This document shows positions 1 through 4,187 of a DNA stretch of 7,591 nt, one piece after another. Origin of the DNA: SFTH01 sp051878085 (GTDB taxonomy: Bacteria; Bacillota; Clostridia; Christensenellales; Aristaeellaceae). The notes under the pieces are model-generated. The model had not been told where the DNA came from and searched no databases. It worked only from the letters and a program-made list of their open reading frames with translations. The position numbers and the translations under genes are program-made. The stretch covers positions 1 through 7,591 of the forward strand of contig JBJEJN010000165.1 in assembly GCA_051878085.1 (NCBI GenBank), written 5' to 3'. How positions within the stretch are numbered: position 1 is the first letter of the stretch; the number at the start of each line of letters is the position of its first letter.

Positions 1-1036
1 AGCGCTCCATGATGCGCATCATGCCCTCGTCGGTGGAGAGCAGCTCCATGACCTTCAGCGCATCCTCCAGCTTCTGCTCGTTGCCCGGCGCCTCCAGCTT
101 CCTGCTCAGGCCATAGGCGCGCACGGTGGAGGAGATGAACATGTTCTGCGTGCCGTCCTCGGAGAGATAGGGCAGCGGCTTGATGACGTCGCCCGTGCCG
201 TCGTCCTTCGTATTCCAGCCGTAGATGCTGCCCACAAAGAAGGCGGTGTTGCCCTCCTTGAAGTGCTCGTGCGGAGTTTCATCCGGGGAGCTGTACTTCA
301 GCAACCCGAGATCCACCCATTTCTGGATGTAATCGAAGGTGCCTGCAAGTCCCTCCACGGCGGTGGCGTTGCCCGCAAGGAAATCCCGCTGCCAGCGAAT
401 GCCCTCGATGGAGCGCAGAAACCCGGTGTCCCCGATGTTGCACAGATACTGGAAGCCGTAGCCCGGCAGGTTGGTCGCGCAGTCGGCGAGGCTGTAGCCC
501 GCCTCCCGAATGACGGGAGCCAACGCCTCCAGCTCTAAAAAGGACGAAGGAACCTTCCAGCCCTCACGCTCGAACAGGGAGGCGTTGTACACGATGCCGA
601 TGACGTCGTAGTCCGTCGGGAGCAGGTAGATCTTGCCGTCCAGCTCGTACTGCGAGATCCGCGCCTCGTTGTACCTGCTGGTGAAGTCGTACTTGGAGAG
701 GTCGATCAGGTTCTCCGCATACTTGTCATAGCAGGTGAAGAGCTGCGTCGTCGCATAGATGTCCGGCATGTAGCCGGTGTAGAGCTGATCGTACATGTAC
801 TGGGTCGTATTCGCACCCCGATAGGGAACGATCTCGATGTTGATCTCCGGGTACACGGACTTCACATACTCGATGAAGCCGGAGTAGTCCTTGTTCGCAG
901 ACATGATGGTGATGGGCGCATGCGCATCCTTCGCGCGCTCCGCGACCTCCGTCTCCCTGCCGGGCCTTCCGCAGGCCGTCAGACCGAGCGCCATGAGCGC
1001 CGCCAGAGCCAGTGCGATGTACTTCTTTGCCTTCAT
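1..1036 (-). CDS. Extracellular solute-binding lipoprotein of an ABC importer (C-terminus off the left edge)
   Basis: Likely the substrate-capturing lipoprotein of an ABC importer, probably for a sugar or oligosaccharide, tethered outside the membrane. The 345 visible residues start with a lysine-rich n-region and hydrophobic core (residues 1-18) and a lipobox L19-T-A-C22, so C22 is the predicted lipidated residue. The mature part has features of family 1 binding proteins: ITIMSANKDYSGF near 43-54, YTGYMPDIYATT near 86-97, and PTDYDVIGIVYN at 140-151 followed by LFEREGW. The start is fixed by AGGAGAAGG just upstream of the ATG and by the signal peptide. Family members are usually about 420-550 residues, so roughly the last quarter is missing from the window. 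No permease genes are visible; they may lie beyond the left edge. Substrate cannot be told from sequence. A receiver-domain remnant lies directly upstream. Recognition of the family is firm; the sugar substrate is inference. Confidence 0.92.
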   Translation of the reverse strand, partial: MKAKKYIALALAALMALGLTACGRPGRETEVAERAKDAHAPITIMSANKDYSGFIEYVKSVYPEINIEIVPYRGANTTQYMYDQLYTGYMPDIYATTQLFTCYDKYAENLIDLSKYDFTSRYNEARISQYELDGKIYLLPTDYDVIGIVYNASLFEREGWKVPSSFLELEALAPVIREAGYSLADCATNLPGYGFQYLCNIGDTGFLRSIEGIRWQRDFLAGNATAVEGLAGTFDYIQKWVDLGLLKYSSPDETPHEHFKEGNTAFFVGSIYGWNTKDDGTGDVIKPLPYLSEDGTQNMFISSTVRAYGLSRKLEAPGNEQKLEDALKVMELLSTDEGMMRIMER

Positions 1037-1081
1037 TTTTCCTTCTCCTCTGATGTAGATTTGGATGCTTTCTTTGGTCTG

Positions 1082-1290
1082 CCGGTTCAGCTTTCCCGCA
1101 ATCGTCCCCACGGCCTCGTCCATCTGAATCGGCTTGTCAGATGGCCGTTCATACCCGCGCCCATGGACATCTGAACGTCCTCGGCGAAGGCGTTCGCCGT
1201 CATGGCGATTATGGGAATCATGTGTCTGTCCCGGAGCATCCGCTGCATGTCCAGTCGGCTGTCCTCGTAGCCCACGTATAATTCAGACAT
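1082..1290 (-). pseudogene. Remnant of a response-regulator receiver domain, N-truncated and frameshifted
   Basis: Read on the minus strand, one frame gives GYE, about 15 residues, then IPIIAMTANAFAEDVQ and GAGMNGHL. This is the C-terminal half of a receiver (CheY-like) domain of the type found in hybrid histidine kinases. The next conserved piece, KPIQMDEAVGTIAGKLNR, continues in another frame from the AAG codon at 1135-1133. One base is missing in the codon between HL and KP (near 1136-1138), where family members read H-L-x-K-P-I. The phospho-acceptor aspartate half is absent; homology begins at GYE (about 1272) and the DNA further upstream shows no receiver sequence. The ATG at 1290 has no ribosome site. 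So this is most likely a decayed end of a sensor kinase that once preceded the binding-protein gene. A sequencing or assembly error could explain the indel but not the lost N-terminal half. Confidence 0.75.
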
Positions 1291-1309
1291 GAATTATCGT
1301 GTAATTATA
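1278..1309 (-). promoter_or_regulatory. Possible promoter -10 plus 7-bp inverted repeat upstream of the binding-protein gene
   Basis: On the minus strand a perfect TATAAT lies at 1309-1304. About seven bases further on, where a transcript would begin, is the dyad ATAATTC-N6-GAATTAT (1278-1297). I find no good -35 box at the right distance, so the promoter would need an activator or is not real. The dyad position (about +1 to +20) would suit a repressor operator. It would drive a transcript with an untranslated leader of about 260 bases, carrying the receiver remnant, into the binding-protein gene. Confidence 0.35.
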
Positions 1310-1419
1310 TGTCACATTTCGTCCTGTTATGACGGTAAATTCCCACAAATTGGTTTTTTCATGCGTGTACCCGACAGAGCTGCATCGAGCCCGCTCTCCT
1401 GAAGGCGAGGAGGGCACAA

Positions 1420-1449
1420 CAAAAAGACCGAAGCTTGCTTCTTCGGTCT
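1420..1449 (-). terminator. Intrinsic terminator of the cysteine-rich protein gene
   Basis: A perfect 9-bp stem, AGACCGAAG pairing with CTTCGGTCT (1425-1433 with 1441-1449) around a 7-base loop, is followed on the minus strand by TTTTTGTTG. There is no T-run on the plus side, so it works for leftward transcription. It ends the cysteine-rich protein gene after a 3' untranslated stretch of about 90 bases (1450-1538), in which I see only a weak TGAGC/GCTCA hairpin. Confidence 0.85.
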
Positions 1450-1538
1450 CAGACAAATCCATCAATTTATGCGCTGCTCCATCCGCTCCTGAAGTGAGCT
1501 GCAGGCTCAGGCGGCAGGCACTCCCATCGCATCTCCCG

Positions 1539-1835
1539 CTACCGCTGCGCGGGATCCTCCCCTTTTGCATCCTGCGCACGCACCAGCTCCATGATCTCCT
1601 GATAGCGCCCGGTGACGTAGGCATAGTTCTCCCGGCGGTGGGGCACAAGGCAATTGGTGCAGTCCTTCACGCCTTTCTCATTGTAGCGGAAGTTGCCGCC
1701 GCACCTCCGGCCCAGCGCATAGAGCGGGCAGTAGCAGAACAGACAGTTGAAGTCCTCGGGGTGGTCGGTCTTGTGGCAGGGGAAGTACTCGCAGGCGGTG
1801 TGTTGAAAGAAGGAATAGTTGCCCTGTTCGCGCAT
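1539..1835 (-). CDS. Cysteine-rich small domain protein, probable metal-binding
   Basis: A 98-residue cytoplasmic protein that I recognise as a 'cysteine-rich small domain' protein (Pfam PF04071 type). It carries eight cysteines, at 15, 20, 31, 34, 36, 45, 59 and 62, in the family pattern: FFQHTACEYFPCHK, then NCLFCYCPLY, then CGGNF, then KDCTNCLVPH. The clustered Cys and His residues suggest zinc or another metal, but no catalytic role is established. The last 30 residues are a charged helix (RYQEIMELVRAQD). The start is chosen at 1835 because GGAGG sits seven bases upstream; the frame is open further upstream but has no other ribosome site. From memory, relatives sometimes lie near cobalamin synthesis genes; none is seen here. 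It is divergent from greA and ends in its own terminator. Family assignment is confident; function unknown. Confidence 0.9.
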   Translation of the reverse strand: MREQGNYSFFQHTACEYFPCHKTDHPEDFNCLFCYCPLYALGRRCGGNFRYNEKGVKDCTNCLVPHRRENYAYVTGRYQEIMELVRAQDAKGEDPAQR

Positions 1836-1886
1836 GTTTGGCCTCCGTTTCCGGCGCGCAGCCGCAATCGATTTTTTTCTACCCCC

Positions 1887-1915
1887 AATGTACCACAGTT
1901 TTCTCCCGTCTGCAA
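1887..1915 (-). promoter_or_regulatory. Probable promoter for the cysteine-rich protein gene
   Basis: On the minus strand, TTGCAG (1915-1910), a 17-base spacer and TACATT (1892-1887) make a moderate sigma-A promoter that would start transcription about 45 bases before the start codon. It lies back to back with the greA promoter; their -35 regions almost touch. The match is modest, so confidence is limited. Confidence 0.4.
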
Positions 1916-1917
1916 GC

Positions 1918-1946
1918 TTGTTTTTCGCCGCGCGGCGCGCTATAAT
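1918..1946 (+). promoter_or_regulatory. Promoter of greA
   Basis: TTGTTT (1918-1923), a 17-base spacer and a perfect TATAAT (1941-1946) give a good sigma-A promoter, with transcription expected near 1953 and a leader of about 34 bases. The spacer contains a 12-base GC palindrome, CGCCGCGCGGCG (1926-1937), which may be an operator or simply a GC-rich stretch. Confidence 0.75.
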
Positions 1947-1986
1947 GGAATGCGCACGGCAGCTGCCGGCGGAAGGGAGCATCGGC

Positions 1987-2490
1987 ATGTACGACGAGCT
2001 GAGCGAAGTGGACATTCGGAAGATGCAGGAGGAGATCGACTACCGCATGCGCGTGGTGCGCCCGAAGTGCGTGGAGGATCTCAAGACCGCCCGGGCCTTC
2101 GGCGACCTGAGCGAGAATTACGAATACAAGGCTGCGAAGCAGGAGCTACGCCGCTGCGACAGCCGCCTGCGCTATCTGCGGCGGATGATCAGCACCGCGA
2201 AGGTGGTGTCCGCAAAGGGTCAGGAGGGCGTGGTGGAGCTGTTCGACCGCGTGGAGATCTACTACGAGGACGACGACGAAACCGAGACCATCCAGCTGAT
2301 GACCACGCTGCGCCAGGACGCGCTCTCCGGCGTGATCAGCAAGGAATCGCCGCTGGGCAAGGCCGTGATGGGCCGCAGGGTGGGCGACCGCGTGGAGGTG
2401 CGGGTCAGCGACGACGTGAAATACTTCGTGGTCATCCGCAACATCATCAAGGGCAGCGACGACGACAGCCTGCCCATCTCGAGCTTCTGA
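1987..2490 (+). CDS. greA: GreA-family transcription elongation (transcript cleavage) factor
   Basis: A 167-residue Gre factor. Such proteins insert a coiled coil into the RNA polymerase secondary channel and stimulate cleavage of backtracked RNA, rescuing stalled polymerase. Residues 1-75 form the antiparallel coiled coil; the tip motif ARAFGDLSENYEYKAAKQE keeps the acidic pair D40 and E43, which match catalytic D41 and E44 of E. coli GreA. The C-terminal FKBP-like domain follows, with the signature ISKESPLGKAVMGRRVGD at 117-134. A C-terminal tail rich in Asp and Ser (GSDDDSLPISSF) extends slightly beyond the usual 158 residues. The ATG at 1987 is supported by GGAAGGGAG upstream; the open frame reaches further upstream but lies before the promoter. 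The many basic residues in the second helix (residues 55-66) and the stand-alone context suggest it may be a secondary Gre paralogue; whether the genome has another cannot be seen. Confidence 0.92.
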   Translation: MYDELSEVDIRKMQEEIDYRMRVVRPKCVEDLKTARAFGDLSENYEYKAAKQELRRCDSRLRYLRRMISTAKVVSAKGQEGVVELFDRVEIYYEDDDETETIQLMTTLRQDALSGVISKESPLGKAVMGRRVGDRVEVRVSDDVKYFVVIRNIIKGSDDDSLPISSF

Positions 2491-2508
2491 GATGCGCGCA
2501 ATGCGTAC

Positions 2509-2537
2509 TTGACGTTGTGGGGTTTCTCTGCTACAAT
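2509..2537 (+). promoter_or_regulatory. Strong promoter reading into a region without a protein gene
   Basis: TTGACG (2509-2514), a 17-base spacer and TACAAT (2532-2537) closely match the sigma-A consensus; transcription is expected near 2544. It begins 19 bases after the greA stop codon. No plausible coding sequence follows before the terminator at 2677-2714, which is the main evidence for a small RNA gene. Confidence 0.75.
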
Positions 2538-2543
2538 TTGAAC

Positions 2544-2714
2544 ATACGCAGAACTGATGGGCAAGGCATACGAGCCGTTTCTGGCGACGCCCCTCGCCGG
2601 AGTAAGTTCTGCGTTTGTTCGTATTTGGTGCATAGCTGTCCAACGCAAAAACCCGGTACATTACGCATCATATCGTAAAAGGAAGTCCTTCCATGCCGGA
2701 GGGACTTCCTTTTT
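2544..2714 (+). ncRNA. Candidate stand-alone structured small RNA, about 170 nt, class not recognised
   Basis: The interval runs from a good promoter to a strong terminator and contains consistent secondary structure. A closing stem pairs ACGCAGAACT (2546-2555) with AGTTCTGCGT (2605-2614), 10 bp without mismatch, extendable by 4 bp past one T-T mismatch. Inside are a weak hairpin GGC-ATACGA-GCC (2565-2576) and a 7-bp hairpin CTGGCGA/TCGCCGG (2581-2600) with loop CGCCCC, giving a three-way junction. GGGC at 2559-2562 could pair with GCCC in that loop as a pseudoknot. Downstream, TTGG/CCAA (2625-2643) may form another hairpin, and AACGC (2642-2646) could compete for the closing stem. I do not recognise a 6S, SRP, tmRNA, T-box or common riboswitch consensus. 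With no plus-strand gene after the terminator, it would act in trans. Promoter, stems and terminator are seen; that it is a functional RNA is inference. Confidence 0.5.
2677..2714 (+). terminator. Strong intrinsic terminator, probably bidirectional
   Basis: A 13-bp stem with one G-T wobble (2680-2692 with 2698-2710) and a 5-base loop ATGCC is followed by TTTTT on the plus strand and preceded by AAAA, which gives TTTT on the minus strand. It can therefore end both the small RNA transcript and the convergent DUF4317 gene, whose stop codon is about 10 bases away. Confidence 0.9.
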
Positions 2715-2723
2715 CATAATGGT

Positions 2724-3896
2724 TCAGAACGGAGCAACATCCTCGCCATCCACGTCCTCACCCAGGTCGCCGATGGAGATGTTCACGCCGTTGACCTCCA
2801 CGCCCTCGTCGGCGCGGATGAGGATGTAGCGGGAGCCGTCGATGACGCGGGTCTCGATGAGGTCGCTGCGCTCGGGGTTGACCTTCACCACCACGTCCGG
2901 GGTCTTGAGCTCGAACTGCTTGACGTTGACGATGTTCTGGGCGGAGAGATCGACGGCGGGGCCGAACTCCTCGTCGTAGCGCTCCTCGAAGGCGGCCACG
3001 TGCTCCTCGGACACGCCGCACTCCTTGAGCACCGCGCCCACCTCCTTCTTGGAGACGGTGGCAGGCTCGGCGGTCTTGTCGGCCTTGCGCTCCTCCACGC
3101 GCTCGCGCATCTGCTCGTGCACCGCCTGCACCACCTCCAGGCTGCAATCATCGGCCAGGCTGTCGCTGAGCAGGGCCTCGAAGATCTCCTTCTGCTCCGC
3201 GGCGGGCATGGGCGGACGGTTGTCGAAGACGGCATTCACGAACTCCTCGTGGCTCTCGGCGGCGTCGCGGGTGTAGTACTGGGCGCTGTAAATGTTCGCG
3301 CCGCCGTCCTCGTAGGAGGGGAACAGGAAGCCCAGCTCCGGTGCGGACACCACCCAGTCCAGATCACGCTCGTGGAAGCCCTTGTCCTCGCTGCAATAGC
3401 ACAGCGCCGGGCGGCTGAGCTTCACCGGGCAGATGGAGCAGATGATGTAGGGGAAGGAATCCTGGGAGTATTCATCGGACTTGTATTCATCCTTCGCCCG
3501 GAAGGGAATGTCGTAGGTGTCGTGCATCAGCAGGATCAGGTAGTTGCCCTCGATCTTCAGGCCCTCAATCACCCGCTGGAAGAACTGCTCCACCGCCTGA
3601 TCCACCTTCAGGTTCGTGTTGCGCAGCGCCGTGAGCAGCCGGTGCGCGTCGCCGTCCATCACCTGATCCGGCCGGAACGCGATCTCCACCAAGTTCCTTC
3701 CCGGCGTGCCGGAGAGCACCTTGCGGAACAGCGCCAGATACTTCTCCGCCTCCTCCTGAGGCAGGGTCAGCAGCGAGTGGCGGAAGCTGGAGATGATCTC
3801 CCCCTTCTCGTCCACGTAGCAGCCGAGGATGCAGTCGATGCTGTTCTTGTCGGGGTTGAGCCTTCTGCGAATTTCGGAAATTTCCTGTCTGTTCAT
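2724..3896 (-). CDS. DUF4317 family protein
   Basis: A 390-residue soluble protein that I recognise as DUF4317, a family of unknown function common in Clostridia. Recognisable blocks in order: the N-terminal EISEIRRRLNPDKNSIDCILGCYVDEKGE (residues 5-33); SLLTLPQEEAEKYLALFRKVLSG near 41-63; NYLILLMHDTYDIP near 118-131; PYIICSICPVKLS at 149-161; the ELGFLFPSYEDGGANIYSAQYYTRD stretch at 187-211; and near the end FELKTPDVVVKVNPERSDLIETRVIDG at 328-354. A charged helix around 255-280 links the two halves. No signal peptide or membrane segment is seen. The ATG at 3896 is chosen because AAGGAAAGG precedes it by eight bases and family homology starts there; the frame stays open far upstream only because it runs antisense through the GC-rich acsB gene. 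It is divergent from acsB. Identity is sure; function is unknown. Confidence 0.93.
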   Translation of the reverse strand: MNRQEISEIRRRLNPDKNSIDCILGCYVDEKGEIISSFRHSLLTLPQEEAEKYLALFRKVLSGTPGRNLVEIAFRPDQVMDGDAHRLLTALRNTNLKVDQAVEQFFQRVIEGLKIEGNYLILLMHDTYDIPFRAKDEYKSDEYSQDSFPYIICSICPVKLSRPALCYCSEDKGFHERDLDWVVSAPELGFLFPSYEDGGANIYSAQYYTRDAAESHEEFVNAVFDNRPPMPAAEQKEIFEALLSDSLADDCSLEVVQAVHEQMRERVEERKADKTAEPATVSKKEVGAVLKECGVSEEHVAAFEERYDEEFGPAVDLSAQNIVNVKQFELKTPDVVVKVNPERSDLIETRVIDGSRYILIRADEGVEVNGVNISIGDLGEDVDGEDVAPF

Positions 3897-3951
3897 GCTG
3901 TGCGCCTTTCCTTGCGTATCATAATTCGGGCATACGCCCACAATAATCAGT

Positions 3952-3960
3952 ATTATAGCA
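3952..3960 (-). promoter_or_regulatory. Extended -10 promoter of the DUF4317 gene
   Basis: On the minus strand, TGCTATAAT (3960-3952) is a perfect extended -10 element. No good -35 lies at the expected distance, as is usual for extended -10 promoters. Transcription would start near 3945, a leader of about 50 bases. That leader contains a small hairpin GGGC-N4-GCCC (3928-3939). Confidence 0.6.
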
Positions 3961-4066
3961 TGACGCAGCAGAACATGGTTTGAAAAATTCAAGACCTTTT
4001 CGTTGCATCGCGGTCGCGTCCCTGCGCCGTTCGACAAAAATATAGCGTAGAAAATTTGAATTTCCC

Positions 4067-4095
4067 TTGAAATTTCGGTTGTATTCCAATATAAT
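4067..4095 (+). promoter_or_regulatory. Near-consensus promoter of the acsB operon
   Basis: TTGAAA (4067-4072), a 17-base spacer and a perfect TATAAT (4090-4095) form the best promoter in the window, with transcription expected near 4102. The -35 box overlaps the palindrome GAAATTTC (4069-4076), and a similar TTGAATTTC lies 11 bases upstream (4056), so a regulator could bind here. The strength of the promoter suggests high expression, as expected for an abundant catabolic enzyme. Confidence 0.85.
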
Positions 4096-4106
4096 GTTAA
4101 ACAAGG

Positions 4107-4145
4107 GTTGTAATGCCCCCCGGAGGGATCCAGGTACATTGCAAC
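4107..4145 (+). promoter_or_regulatory. Hairpin at the 5' end of the acsB leader
   Basis: GTTGTAATG (4107-4115) pairs over 9 bp with CATTGCAAC (4137-4145), including one T-G wobble, around a 21-base loop holding a C6 run, GGAGGG and GGATCC. It starts a few bases from the predicted transcription start, so it would cap the leader of about 85 bases. There is no T-run, so it is not a terminator. It may stabilise the message or be a binding site; function is unknown. Confidence 0.5.
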
Positions 4146-4187
4146 GTGACGGCCCAGACACGATTTTATAAAGTGAGGGGAATATCT

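Noticed and set aside
263..538. Plus-strand 91-codon open frame within the binding-protein gene
   Set aside because: The minus strand encodes an uninterrupted solute-binding protein across this stretch; the plus frame is its antisense shadow.
2550..2605. Hammerhead-like CTGATG or HDV-like TGGGCAA fragments in the candidate small RNA
   Set aside because: The downstream GAAA core of a hammerhead is absent, and the stems do not arrange as an HDV double pseudoknot; the matches are short chance similarities.
1329..2678. Plus-strand open frame of 449 codons overlapping the cysteine-rich protein gene and greA
   Set aside because: It is antisense to one clear gene and out of frame with another, has no ribosome site, and its translation is low-complexity Arg/Gly/Ala typical of GC-rich shadow frames.
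2544..2714. 6S RNA identity for the candidate small RNA
   Set aside because: 6S needs the two ends to pair in a long rod with a central bubble; here the 5' end pairs with an internal segment about 60 bases away.
2557..2829. Possible 90-residue small protein in the greA-DUF4317 gap
   Set aside because: There is no ribosome site before the ATG, the frame runs through the terminator hairpin into antisense DUF4317, and the translation has no recognisable features.
4113..4187. N-terminal extension of acsB from the upstream ATG
   Set aside because: The 25 extra residues have no likeness to acetyl-CoA synthase, and a proper ribosome site precedes 4188.
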